DNA of 64,000 nucleotides from Vasconcelosia minhoensis LEGE 07310 (GTDB lineage Bacteria; Cyanobacteriota; Cyanobacteriia; Phormidesmidales; Phormidesmidaceae): NCBI RefSeq assembly GCF_015207255.1, contig NZ_JADEXG010000006.1, positions 1 to 64,000 of the forward strand, read 5' to 3'. Shown piece by piece: positions 17,362 to 26,310 of this stretch (position 1 is its first letter; each line of letters starts with the position of its first letter). The notes under the pieces were generated by a model. It saw only the letters and a program-made list of their open reading frames with translations, ran no database searches and was not told where the DNA came from. The position numbers and the translations under genes were made by a program.

Positions 17362-19122
17362 ATGGTTTCTACCCGCGATCGCAGTCGGTCCCGTCGCCGC
17401 ACTTCTAAGTTTTTCCGGCGACGAGCGACCAGAGCGACCCAATTACCGCTCCAAGCGCCGCGACTGCGGCTCATGATGGTCTGGGGGCTGCTGCTCTTTT
17501 CCATGGTCGGGCTGACGGTGCAGCTGGCCCAGCTCCAGCTAGAAGAAGGGCCAGAGCTGCTGGCGATGGCCCGAGAGCAGCAAAAAATCTATAGCGTATC
17601 TCGAGCAGCTCGGCGGCCAGTAATAGACAGCCAGGGCAACGTAGTCGCCGTCGATCGGATGGTCTATACCCTGTTTGTTCATCCGAGTATGTTTAACCAG
17701 CCGCTGCCGGAGGTCGCGAGCCAGCTCAGCAGCCTAGTCGAGATTGAGCCGACGGCGCTGCTAGAGCAGTTTGGCCAGCAGGAAACCGGGATTAGGGTAG
17801 CGGGCAACCTGTCTGAAGAAACTGCCAAACGCATTCGGGGTCTTCAGCTCGATGGCATCGACCTGCTGCCCGCCCAGCAGCGCCTCTATCCCCATCAGGA
17901 GCTGCTGGCCCAGGTGGTCGGCTATATCGACTATGATGGGACGGCTCAGGCCGGTTTGGAATACAGCTATCAGGACCAGCTGCTGTATGAAGAACCCGAT
18001 CAAACCCCTGGCCTAGCGGGTTTACCCCCGGTAGTAGCGAAAGACGACCAGTCGCTACAGCTCACCATTGACAGCCGACTGCAGCGTGTCGCCCAGCGGA
18101 ATCTGGCCAGCACCCTCGCCCAGCATAGGGCCAAACGAGGAACGGTACTGGTGATGGACAGCGCCAGCGGCGAAATTTTGGCTATGGCAGTATCGCCAAC
18201 TTACGATCCCAACCGCTACTACGATGCTGATGTTGAGCAGTTCAAGAACTGGGCCGTCAGCGATCTCTACGAGCCGGGCTCTACGTTTAAGCCCATCAAT
18301 ATCGCGATCGCGCTAGAGGCCGGCGTGATTAACCCCGACGATCAGCTCTACGACGAAGGCCGTATTCCCTACGAAGGGTGGACGATTCAAAACTCGGACT
18401 TCAGCGTTTCGGGCGGTCACGGCACCATTTCAATTACCGATGTGCTGCGCTACTCCAGCAATGTCGGCATGGTCCATATTATGGAGGGTATGGATCGCGA
18501 GGCTTACTATAGCGCCCTTGAAGCATTAGGACTTGGCCAGGAAACCGGGGTCGATCTGCCCGCCGAAACCGCAGGCCAGCTCAAGGATCGCTCAGAGTTT
18601 GTTAGTAAGGGGATCGAAGCAGCCACGACGGCTTTTGGTCAGGGCTTTTCGCTAACCCCGATGCAGATGCTCCAGCTCCAGGCGACGCTAGCTAATGGCG
18701 GAAAACTGGTAACGCCCCATGTGGTTCGCGGTTTAGTTAATCAGGCCGGTGAGCTCACCTGGCAGCCACAGCGTCCAGCCCCCAAGCAGGTTTTTGATCC
18801 CAGCGTCAGTCAGCAGGTGCTGGAGATGATGGAAGCGGTCGTCAAGGACGGCACCGGCAAACCGGCCCAGATTAGCGGCTATCGAATTGCGGGCAAGACG
18901 GGCACAGCCCAGAAGGCAAACGAATTTGGACAGTACGGCAACCAGCGCATTACCAGCTTTGTCAGCATCGTTCCAGTGGACGATCCCCGCTATGTGGTGC
19001 TGGCTGTGATTGACGAGCCCCAGGGGGACAACGCCTACGGCTCAACGGTGGCAGCGCCGCTGGTGAAGTCAGTGATTGAATCCCTCCTGGTCTTCGAGCG
19101 AGTGCCGCCGCAGGGCTCTTAA
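17362..19122 (+). CDS. ftsI: septal peptidoglycan transpeptidase (class B PBP, FtsI type)
   Basis: 586 residues from the ATG at 17362 (a TTG at 17344 is an in-frame alternative). Basic cytoplasmic N-terminus, one membrane segment (about residues 38-60, LMMVWGLLLFSMVGLTVQL), PBP dimerisation domain and transpeptidase domain with all three active-site motifs: STFK (PGSTFKPINIA), SSN (RYSSNVGM) and KTG (AGKTGTAQ). Cross-links septal peptidoglycan. No C-terminal PASTA domain. Coupled to the FtsL-like gene upstream; downstream gap of 172 bases contains a stem-loop. Confidence 0.93.
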   Translation: MVSTRDRSRSRRRTSKFFRRRATRATQLPLQAPRLRLMMVWGLLLFSMVGLTVQLAQLQLEEGPELLAMAREQQKIYSVSRAARRPVIDSQGNVVAVDRMVYTLFVHPSMFNQPLPEVASQLSSLVEIEPTALLEQFGQQETGIRVAGNLSEETAKRIRGLQLDGIDLLPAQQRLYPHQELLAQVVGYIDYDGTAQAGLEYSYQDQLLYEEPDQTPGLAGLPPVVAKDDQSLQLTIDSRLQRVAQRNLASTLAQHRAKRGTVLVMDSASGEILAMAVSPTYDPNRYYDADVEQFKNWAVSDLYEPGSTFKPINIAIALEAGVINPDDQLYDEGRIPYEGWTIQNSDFSVSGGHGTISITDVLRYSSNVGMVHIMEGMDREAYYSALEALGLGQETGVDLPAETAGQLKDRSEFVSKGIEAATTAFGQGFSLTPMQMLQLQATLANGGKLVTPHVVRGLVNQAGELTWQPQRPAPKQVFDPSVSQQVLEMMEAVVKDGTGKPAQISGYRIAGKTGTAQKANEFGQYGNQRITSFVSIVPVDDPRYVVLAVIDEPQGDNAYGSTVAAPLVKSVIESLLVFERVPPQGS

Positions 19123-19148
19123 CAAGCTAGATCTGACCCGCCGCAGAC

Positions 19149-19203
19149 TTAGCCTGATATTTAATGACTCAGTGGGGAACCGTAGGTAAAAGCTGCAGGC
19201 TAA
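19149..19203 (+). other. stem-loop after ftsI
   Basis: TTAGCCTG and CAGGCTAA form a perfect 8-base stem closing a 39-base loop, in the gap between ftsI and the glycan operon. It is followed by an A/T-rich stretch but not a clean T tract. It may be a terminator or a leader structure for the operon. Confidence 0.35.
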
Positions 19204-19294
19204 ATTTAAGTTTCCTGTAAATCTTGGTGCTGACCGGTATGACCTCAGAACAGGATTTGATAGGCTCTGAGTTATTGAGTGGGCAATTGGCCGG

Positions 19295-20269
19295 ATGACT
19301 AAGCTCATTATTCAAATTCCCTGCTACAACGAAGAGGCTACGCTAGGCGTTACCCTCTCTGAGCTGCCACGCCAGCTGCCGGGCATCGACCAGGTCGAGT
19401 GGCTGATTATTGACGATGGCAGTCTAGACCGGACCGTTCAAGTCGCGCAGGAGTGGGGGGTTGACCACATCGTCAGCTTCGGCCACAACCAGGGCCTAGC
19501 CAAGGGGTTTATGGCTGGGCTAGAAGCTGCGCTGAAGGCAGGAGCCGATATCATTGTCAATACCGATGCGGACAATCAGTACTGCGCCGCCGACATTCCC
19601 AAGCTGATCGGGCCGATTCTGGCCGGAGAGGCCGAAATGGTTGTGGGAGCCCGACCCATCCGCTTTATTGAGCATTTCAGCCCGACTAAAAAGCTGCTTC
19701 AGCAGCTGGGCAGCTGGGCCGTTCGGGTGGCCAGCCGGACTGAAGTCGCCGACGCCCCCAGCGGCTTTCGCGCCATCAGCCGGGAAGCGGCACTACAGCT
19801 CAATGTCTTCAACGAATATACCTATACCCTAGAGACGATTATCCAGGCGGGGCAGCGGGGCATGGCTGTGGTTTCGGTTCCCATTCGCACCAACGGCTAT
19901 CTCAGACCGTCGCGACTGGTTAAAAGTATTTCGGCCTATGTGCGGCGATCTCTCTTCACCATGCTGCGCATTTTTATCACCTATAAGCCGCTGCGGTTTT
20001 TTGCCCTGTTTGGCAGCATTCCCTTCTCGCTCGGCTTCTTCCTCGGCGTTCGCTGGCTCATCCTCTATTTCGGCGGCACCTCTCGGACTCATGTACCTAG
20101 CCTTATCCTCTCGGCTATTTTGATCCTACTAGGGTCACAGCTTTGGGTGTTTGGGCTGATTGCCGATCTGCTCGCCGTTAATCGCAAGCTGTTAGAAGAT
20201 GTCCAGCTGCGGCTGCGGCGAGCCGAAATTGAGTCTCATATGGCATCCCGAACCGTGAAAAAGCCTTAG
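19295..20269 (+). CDS. GT2 polyprenyl-phosphate sugar synthase-like glycosyltransferase
   Basis: 324 residues. N-terminal IIQIPCYNEEATL and IIDDGSLDRT (GT-A, nucleotide sugar), NTDADNQY metal site, and the acceptor-side PSGFRAISREAA block of the dolichol-phosphate mannosyltransferase/undecaprenyl-phosphate sugar transferase subfamily, followed by two C-terminal membrane helices (roughly residues 232-255 and 268-290). Predicted to load a sugar onto polyprenyl phosphate at the inner leaflet. First gene of a four-gene rightward operon; the next gene (20297) encodes a GT39-like membrane enzyme that could use its product. Confidence 0.88.
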   Translation: MTKLIIQIPCYNEEATLGVTLSELPRQLPGIDQVEWLIIDDGSLDRTVQVAQEWGVDHIVSFGHNQGLAKGFMAGLEAALKAGADIIVNTDADNQYCAADIPKLIGPILAGEAEMVVGARPIRFIEHFSPTKKLLQQLGSWAVRVASRTEVADAPSGFRAISREAALQLNVFNEYTYTLETIIQAGQRGMAVVSVPIRTNGYLRPSRLVKSISAYVRRSLFTMLRIFITYKPLRFFALFGSIPFSLGFFLGVRWLILYFGGTSRTHVPSLILSAILILLGSQLWVFGLIADLLAVNRKLLEDVQLRLRRAEIESHMASRTVKKP

Positions 20270-20296
20270 CGGTCTGACAGAGGCCGATGAATTCTA

Positions 20297-21994
20297 ATGA
20301 ACAAGCGATTTGCACTCAAGAATTCTCATTTTTGGATTCAGTTTGGCTTCGCTGTTGTAGCCGTTGGCTTAGGCGGCCTTCAGGCTTGGAACAGCCGTTT
20401 TGATCTGTTCTCAGGCGATACCATTGCCTATTTAGATATTGGTAAAGCCTACCTCTCTGGAGACTGGCAGACAGCTGTGAATGGCTATTTCAGCCCTCTC
20501 TATGGACTGATTATAGCTAGCGTTTTAGCAATTATGCAGCCGTCTGACTACTGGATCTTCTTAGCAGTTAAAGCCGCTAATGTCCTGATCTTTTGCTTCT
20601 GCTTACTGAACTTTAGCCTGTTTCTGCACCAGCTCATTCGCTTTCATCGTGACCAAAGACGCAGGCATCCTGAGCAACTTTTGATTCCGAACTGGATTTG
20701 GCTGACGCTTGGCTATACGCTTTTTCTCTGGTCAACCCTAGTCTTAATTGGGGTCGCTACAGATACTCCCGACATGCTTGTGGCGAGCTGGGTATATCTA
20801 GCAATGGCGCTGATTTTGAAAATTCAAGTTCGGCCAAGCTGGGGAGCCTTCATTGGGCTAGGGGCGGTCATGGGGTTTGGGTATCTTTCAAAAGCTATTC
20901 TGTTTCCCATGGCGCTGATTTTTTGGGGGATGGGTTTGTTTGCGGCCTGGCCATCGCGGCAGATCATACCCAAAGCGATCACGGCCCTGCTAGTATTTGG
21001 CTTGATTGCGACACCTCTAGTCACCGCTATTTCGCTCAAGCAGGGAGAACTTTCCTTTGGTGAAGCAGGTAGCCTTAACTATGCCTGGAACATCAGCGGT
21101 ATTCCAAGTGCCTATTGGCTTGGCGGTGACGGCACTGGGACTCCGCAAAATCCCTTGACATTGCTATCTGAGTCGCCTGCGGTCTACGAGTTTAGCGATC
21201 CCTTTCCAAACACCTTTGGGCGCGGATACGATCCGTCCTATTGGTATGCCGGTCTGATTGCTCAGCCTAACCTGAGCCGACAAATCGCCACGGTTTGGGA
21301 GCATATCATCGAGTATTATCGAATTTTTGCTGGGTTTTTACTATTTGTCTATCTACTGCTGCTGGTGGCGAGCGGTCGCATCAAGGCATCCCTAATGGCA
21401 CTGGCTGCTAACTGGCTGCTGCTACTGCCTGCCGCTGCCGGTCTAGGAAGTCTCATGCTCATTCACGTTCGTTCCCGGATGATTGCGAGCTTTGTTATCC
21501 TACTGGCATTGGGTCTATTCAACAGTCTGACATTCCCTAACACCGCAGTTCAAAAGCGGCTGCTATCGGGTTTTGCCGTAGGCTCAATCCTACTGCTGCT
21601 GACTCAGCTCAGCTGGCCCGCGCCAGGCACGCCTACCCATTGGAAGATTGCTCAGGGGATGCAGGTGTTGGGGCTAGAGTCTGGGGACAAAATTGCCATT
21701 TTGGGCGCCTATCGGGCTGGCGATCACTACTTTTGGGCCTACCTAGCAAATCTGCGGATCGCGGCAGAGATTCCGAGCCCGGTAGAATTTTGGACGGCAG
21801 AACCGGAACGACGGTCTCAGATCTATCGCGACCTCCAAGCCGCTGGAATCAAGGCGCTTGTTCAAAGACCGCCTAATTTAGTACCAGACTTTACACCCCT
21901 CGGCGGCTGGCAGGCAATTGGAGAAGCGTTCATGCAGCAGCAGGGCTGGCAAGAGATTGGGAAAACTCACTGCTATGTTTACCCGCTAGAGTAG
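20297..21994 (+). CDS. GT39/ArnT-like polytopic membrane protein
   Basis: 565 residues with about ten membrane helices and a soluble C-terminal part of about 110 residues. An acidic residue pair after the first helix (RFDLFSGDTIAYLDIGKAYLSG) is in the position of the catalytic Asp of GT-C transferases (PMT/ArnT family), which move a sugar from polyprenyl phosphate to a protein, lipid or glycan outside the cytoplasm. Base composition is visibly lower in GC than in neighbours and HIP1 sites are scarce, suggesting faster evolution or transfer. Acceptor unknown. Confidence 0.72.
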   Translation: MNKRFALKNSHFWIQFGFAVVAVGLGGLQAWNSRFDLFSGDTIAYLDIGKAYLSGDWQTAVNGYFSPLYGLIIASVLAIMQPSDYWIFLAVKAANVLIFCFCLLNFSLFLHQLIRFHRDQRRRHPEQLLIPNWIWLTLGYTLFLWSTLVLIGVATDTPDMLVASWVYLAMALILKIQVRPSWGAFIGLGAVMGFGYLSKAILFPMALIFWGMGLFAAWPSRQIIPKAITALLVFGLIATPLVTAISLKQGELSFGEAGSLNYAWNISGIPSAYWLGGDGTGTPQNPLTLLSESPAVYEFSDPFPNTFGRGYDPSYWYAGLIAQPNLSRQIATVWEHIIEYYRIFAGFLLFVYLLLLVASGRIKASLMALAANWLLLLPAAAGLGSLMLIHVRSRMIASFVILLALGLFNSLTFPNTAVQKRLLSGFAVGSILLLLTQLSWPAPGTPTHWKIAQGMQVLGLESGDKIAILGAYRAGDHYFWAYLANLRIAAEIPSPVEFWTAEPERRSQIYRDLQAAGIKALVQRPPNLVPDFTPLGGWQAIGEAFMQQQGWQEIGKTHCYVYPLE

Positions 21995-22053
21995 CCCTGA
22001 GAGCCCTGAGGCAGGACCCGGTCGAACCCATCCCTATTCATTTTTTTTCACTC

Positions 22054-23649
22054 ATGACTCAACGAGATTTATTTGCCCAGGCGGCTTTAGACCAAATTCC
22101 AAAAATTTTAACTCTGCTCGATCGCAATCCCCACAGCCCGACCTACGGCTGCTTTGACCGCAACTTCTGGCAATACAAAATTATCGACTTTCCCAGCGGC
22201 ATGTCGCAGGAGTTTGTTTGGCCGCTAGCGCTGGTCTATAGCCTGCCGCTGCCAAACAATCTCTACTACCAGCAGCCGACCATTCGAGACTGGGTGCTGG
22301 CTGGGATTCTCTACGCGGCCCGCAGCGCCCACGCCGACGGTTCCTGCGACGACTACTTTCCCTTTGAGCGGGCCGGTGGAGCAGCGGCCTTTTCGCTCCT
22401 AGCCTGCGTCGAAAGCTACGAGCTGCTGGGGTTAGACAGCCCAGCAGCGCTAGACTTTTTTCGGACTCGGGCCAACTGGCTGGCTCACCACCATGAGAGC
22501 GGTCGGCTAACCAACCACCAGGCGCTGATTGTGCTGTGTCTGATCCGGGTTTCGCAGCTGTTGGGAAGCGAAGATTGGCAGGACGAGATCGCGCAGCGAC
22601 TGGACCGGGTCTTTGCCTGGCAAAACCCCGAGGGCTGGTTTCAAGAATATGAGGGCTGCGACCCTGGCTATCATACCCTGACCCTGTCGTGTCTAGCTAG
22701 GGTGTACGATTTGCAGCCCAGCGAACGGCTCAGGGACGCAATCGCGAAAGGCGTTACCCTGGCAGCCTATTTCGTCCATCCCGACGGCTCCTACGGCGGC
22801 GAATATACCAGCCGCAATACCTACAACTTTTTCCCCCATGGTTTTGAGCTGGTCGGACGCTGGCTACCCGAGGCGCTAAGCGTGAATGACCGCTTTCTAG
22901 AAGGGCTGGCACGGGGGCTGGGAGCCTGCTATGCCGATGACCACATCGTCGGACACCACACCTGGAACTATCTGCTGGCCTGGCAAGCCTTTGTTCTGGA
23001 GCGCCCGCCTACCAAGCAGCCCGCGCCGGGACGGGTCTGGCTACAGGAGGCGCGGGTACTGATTGAGCAACGGCAGGATACCAAGCTCTATCTGGCCCTG
23101 AACAAGGGCGGCGCGTTTAAATTCTTTCGCGGCGACCGGCTGGTGTTATCTGATACGCAGTTTTCGCTGCTAGTGCGCCAGGGGGGAGCGCTCAAAAACG
23201 CCGTCGGCCATCTGGTCGGTCCCTACCAGATTGAGGTGGGTCCAGACGAGATCGTCCTGCGCGGCTCCCTGGGCTGGGCTAAACAAAAGCAGATGACGAC
23301 GCTGAATTTAATTATTCTGCGAGCGGTGATGTATACCGTTGGCCGCTTCTTTCCCAACCTGATTCGCAAGCTGCTGCAAAAGGTGCTGATTACCGGCAAG
23401 AAGCCTGCTCCCTTCGACTTCACTCGCCAGTTTCGTTGGCGCGACGGCACCTGGCAGGTGACCGATGAGCTCCGGGCCGAAACCTGGGAAAACCTAGTCT
23501 CTGCTGGGATTGCCGCCGACCAAACTTCGATCTACGTGGTCATGAGCCGCACCTTTCAAGCCGGTCAGCTCCAGCCCTGGCTCGACCTCACCGCTGCCGT
23601 CCAGCAGCTTTCCCCGGGTCAACCCCTGCGTCTGGAGCGAACATTATGA
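22054..23649 (+). CDS. heparinase II/III-like alpha-toroid protein
   Basis: 531 residues, no signal peptide. The first 330 residues show repeated helical hairpins with aromatic/acidic motifs at the tips (DGSCDDYFPFERAGGAAA, GWFQEYEGCDPGYHT, DGSYGGEYTSRNTYNF), as in (alpha/alpha)6 or (alpha/alpha)5 toroid glycan-active enzymes. The last 200 residues look like a beta-sandwich (LALNKGGAFKFF, VGPYQIEVGPDEIVLRG), the layout of heparinase II/III-like lyases. It overlaps the next gene by four bases (ATGA). It probably modifies or recognises the glycan made by the operon; the cytoplasmic location without a signal is odd for a lyase. Confidence 0.7.
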   Translation: MTQRDLFAQAALDQIPKILTLLDRNPHSPTYGCFDRNFWQYKIIDFPSGMSQEFVWPLALVYSLPLPNNLYYQQPTIRDWVLAGILYAARSAHADGSCDDYFPFERAGGAAAFSLLACVESYELLGLDSPAALDFFRTRANWLAHHHESGRLTNHQALIVLCLIRVSQLLGSEDWQDEIAQRLDRVFAWQNPEGWFQEYEGCDPGYHTLTLSCLARVYDLQPSERLRDAIAKGVTLAAYFVHPDGSYGGEYTSRNTYNFFPHGFELVGRWLPEALSVNDRFLEGLARGLGACYADDHIVGHHTWNYLLAWQAFVLERPPTKQPAPGRVWLQEARVLIEQRQDTKLYLALNKGGAFKFFRGDRLVLSDTQFSLLVRQGGALKNAVGHLVGPYQIEVGPDEIVLRGSLGWAKQKQMTTLNLIILRAVMYTVGRFFPNLIRKLLQKVLITGKKPAPFDFTRQFRWRDGTWQVTDELRAETWENLVSAGIAADQTSIYVVMSRTFQAGQLQPWLDLTAAVQQLSPGQPLRLERTL

Positions 23650-24593
23650 AACGCCTCATCTCCATCCTCGTCAGCCTGACCATTCTGGTAATTATCTACA
23701 CCCGTATCGACTTTAGCGGGCTGATTGAGGTTTTTTTAGACTGCCATATCGCCTGGATGATCGTCAGCCTAGCCATGGTGATTCCGATTACCGGCTTCAC
23801 TGCCTGGCGGCTTCAGCAGCTGCTGCCGCCGCAGGCCACGATTGGCCTGTGGGAAGCGAATAAGCTGATTCTGGCAGCCAGCGTGTTGAACATGGTGCTG
23901 CCGTCCAAGATGGGCGATATTGCCAAAGCCTACTTTATGCGCGAGCGCGGCAATCTCAGCGGTTCCCTATCGCTCTCGATTGTCGTCTTTGAAAAAGCCT
24001 GCGACATGCTCTCGCTACTGCTCTGGTGCGCCTTTGGGCTACTGCTCTATCCGCGCAAAGATGCCTTTTTTGCTGTCATGACCGTCGGCATCGTCGGCGG
24101 TCTGACCGTAGGACTACTGCTGCTGAGCTCACGGGCCTTTGCCCAGACGTTTTTTCGGCTGGCTCGGCGGCTGACGCCCCGCAAAATTAGCCTCAAGCTG
24201 GAAACGTTGCAGACGTCTTGGGGGGAAATGCACGGCTATTTTTGGAGCGATCGCGCCCAGCTGCTCAAAATCGCCCTGACCTCAATCTTTGTTTGGTTTC
24301 TCCACCTGCTGCAAATCTGGTTTTTTATCCTAGCGCTCAACGCTTGGGTCAACCCAGTGACCAACCTAGCCCTGTCGCCGCTGGCGATTTTGGCGGGGCT
24401 GCTGCCGCTCACCTTTGCCGGGGTAGGCACCCGCGACGCGGCCCTAATTGCGCTCTATGAACCCTACTTCAGCGCGGCGACCGGCGCAGCGCTGGGACTG
24501 CTCTGCACCTCGCGCTATGTCCTGCCCGCGATCGGCGGCTTACCCTTCCTCAATCAGTATCTCTCGACCGTCAGGCTAATGCAAAAGCGCTAG
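23646..24593 (+). CDS. flippase-like (LPG synthase TM region/UPF0104) membrane protein
   Basis: 315 residues, about eight membrane helices. The motifs WRLQQLLPPQ, NMVLPSKMGDIAKAYFMRER and the C-terminal LPLTFAGVGTRDAALIALY are those of the lysylphosphatidylglycerol-synthase transmembrane / AglD-like family. Members are proposed to help lipid-linked sugar or phospholipid transfer, but few are characterised. Last gene of the operon, translationally coupled to the toroid gene by ATGA; its stop overlaps the end of the convergent gmk gene. Confidence 0.85.
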   Translation: MKRLISILVSLTILVIIYTRIDFSGLIEVFLDCHIAWMIVSLAMVIPITGFTAWRLQQLLPPQATIGLWEANKLILAASVLNMVLPSKMGDIAKAYFMRERGNLSGSLSLSIVVFEKACDMLSLLLWCAFGLLLYPRKDAFFAVMTVGIVGGLTVGLLLLSSRAFAQTFFRLARRLTPRKISLKLETLQTSWGEMHGYFWSDRAQLLKIALTSIFVWFLHLLQIWFFILALNAWVNPVTNLALSPLAILAGLLPLTFAGVGTRDAALIALYEPYFSAATGAALGLLCTSRYVLPAIGGLPFLNQYLSTVRLMQKR

Positions 24594-25228
24594 TCACCGG
24601 GTTCGGCAGATAGTTCTAGCGACGTTTTGATGGGCATTTCCGCTGGTGCCGGCATTTCGACGAATAGGGCCGTCTCCAACTGGCTGATGGCCTGGTCGAG
24701 GTCGTCATTGACGATCTGGAAGTCGAATTCGTCCGCCGCATCGATCTCTACCCGGGCGCGGGCCATCCGCCGCGCGATCGCGCTTTCCGAATCCTGAGCT
24801 CGCCGCCGAATGCGAGTTTCCAGCTCTTCAATTGACGGCGGCAGGACAAAAATCTGCTGGGCCAGCGGAAACGTATCACGAATCTGCCGCGCCCCCGCTA
24901 GCTCAATTTCTAAAATTACCCAGCGTCCCTGCTCAACCGCCTCCACCACCGGGTCCCGGGGCGTACCGTAGTAGTTACCGGCAAATTCGGCCCATTCCAG
25001 CAGCTCGCTGCGCTCGATCATCTGCTCGAAGGTCTCGCGGCTGACGAAATAGTAATGCTGACCGTGAATTTCGTGGGGCCGGGGCTGCCGGGTCGTCGCC
25101 GAAATCGATAGGTAGAGAACCGGATGCAGCTGTAGCAATCGCCGCAGCAGAGTGCCTTTGCCGACGCCGCTGGGCCCCGTAAAAACGATTAGCTTACCGG
25201 GCTGCGCAATCGGCTCTAGCGTCGCCAT
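24590..25228 (-). CDS. gmk: guanylate kinase
   Basis: 212 residues from the internal ATG at 25228 (MATLEPIAQPGKLIVFTGPSGVGKGT). Phosphorylates GMP to GDP. P-loop GPSGVGKGT, the GMP-binding SATTRQPRPHEIHGQHYYFVS block and the EWAEFAGNYYGTP segment are diagnostic. The frame is open 21 codons further upstream to 25291, but those residues do not look like family sequence. Its 3' end overlaps the convergent flippase-like gene by four bases. Confidence 0.96.
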   Translation of the reverse strand: MATLEPIAQPGKLIVFTGPSGVGKGTLLRRLLQLHPVLYLSISATTRQPRPHEIHGQHYYFVSRETFEQMIERSELLEWAEFAGNYYGTPRDPVVEAVEQGRWVILEIELAGARQIRDTFPLAQQIFVLPPSIEELETRIRRRAQDSESAIARRMARARVEIDAADEFDFQIVNDDLDQAISQLETALFVEMPAPAEMPIKTSLELSAEPGD

Positions 25229-25296
25229 CGCTCCGGCTGACAAAACCGGCTCCGACGCCGCTTCCTGGACATGACAGTTCGGTATCCCCATGGCCC

Positions 25297-26058
25297 TTAG
25301 TCCTCCTCTGGCAGATCGAATAAAACGGTCGTCATATAGCGCTCTGCCCAGGCTGCCCCAAACGCTTTCTCTAGGACGCGGCGAGTTTTGTCATTCTGGC
25401 GCTGCTGAGTACAGTAGCGGCGCTGACCCGCTAGCAGGGCTGAAGCTTGCTCCGGCGTAGCTGGCGTGGCCCGGGCCTGCTGGCAGTGGAGCCGCAGGTA
25501 GGATTCTACTCGTGCTAAGAACTGCTTTTCTTCAGCCCGATCGGTCAACCGCACAAAGCAGCAAAATTCGGAGAAAATCTTACCCCAGGCGGGCAGCGAT
25601 CGCGCCTGGGAAAACATAGGCAAATTCAAATCGGTCAGTGCTTCGCGATAGGCAGCCGACAGGCGAGGCGCTCCAGCTCCGGAACCGGAGGCCGCCGAAC
25701 TGGTCGGGGAAAGATCGACAATTGCCGCACTGATCTGGTGCTGCGACCCGACTAAATCACAGCCAAACATCGGTAGAGCATATTCGACTCGCGGAAACAT
25801 GACGCAGTGCAAAATATCTAGAGAATCTCCTAGACGGGCCAGTTCTAAATGCAGCTTGCGAAACTGAGGGGCCTGGTAGCAGCGGTTTTCAATCGTTAGC
25901 CGTTCGCCTTCCAGCCGACCTTCAACGTAGCCTAGATTGTCTGGCAAATAATAAGGAGAAAGCTCTAGATAGCTCTGCCAGAGAGACTCGATTCGATCGG
26001 CCAGCTGCTGAATCAGCGGATGCTGTTGACGAATAGAAGACTGGGCCGAAGAGGTCAT
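25297..26058 (-). CDS. pcyA: phycocyanobilin:ferredoxin oxidoreductase
   Basis: 253 residues. Reduces biliverdin IXalpha to phycocyanobilin with electrons from ferredoxin, giving the chromophore of phycobilisomes and phytochromes. The segment [25 protein letters not shown] carries the catalytic Glu, His and Asp positions known from PcyA in order (E in RVEY, H in ILHC region, D in GCDLVG), and [10 protein letters not shown] and RRVLEKAFG near the C-terminus are family-like. It probably shares a transcript with gmk downstream (68 bases apart). Confidence 0.95.
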   Translation of the reverse strand: MTSSAQSSIRQQHPLIQQLADRIESLWQSYLELSPYYLPDNLGYVEGRLEGERLTIENRCYQAPQFRKLHLELARLGDSLDILHCVMFPRVEYALPMFGCDLVGSQHQISAAIVDLSPTSSAASGSGAGAPRLSAAYREALTDLNLPMFSQARSLPAWGKIFSEFCCFVRLTDRAEEKQFLARVESYLRLHCQQARATPATPEQASALLAGQRRYCTQQRQNDKTRRVLEKAFGAAWAERYMTTVLFDLPEED

Positions 26059-26147
26059 AGTGCGTTGGGATTGCGTTTAAGGGATGGAGAAAAAACACCC
26101 TAAAGCTCTCAGCATAGCAAATGCCAGCGGCTTACGCAGACTGTACA

Positions 26148-26163
26148 GGCCGCCGTTGCGGCC
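26148..26163. other. short GC hairpin upstream of pcyA
   Basis: GGCCGC and GCGGCC form a perfect six-base stem with a four-base loop 90 bases upstream of pcyA and about 150 bases before the TPR gene. No T tract follows on either strand. The rest of the 252-base divergent gap contains an A/T-rich part and the inverted repeat at 26267. Confidence 0.3.
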
Positions 26164-26266
26164 GTTAGAATTTGGCCCAGCGGTTGGCCTGCCATAAAGT
26201 CAGCCATTGTGTATAGAGATAAATAGCAAAATTATTCCTGACCTGGAAAGAAAGCATAGAAAAGAG

Positions 26267-26300
26267 TAGGTATATGTAAGGACATCATCATAGATACCTA
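26267..26300. promoter_or_regulatory. inverted repeat TAGGTAT-N20-ATACCTA
   Basis: Two 7-base arms identical to those of the compact dyad at 6366-6381, here 20 bases apart, end 10 bases before the GTG start of the TPR gene. Inside, TATATG and CATAGA extend the symmetry. The site could bind a regulator that blocks or activates transcription, or fold in the leader mRNA near the ribosome binding site. Confidence 0.45.
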
Positions 26301-26310
26301 AGGCAACTTT

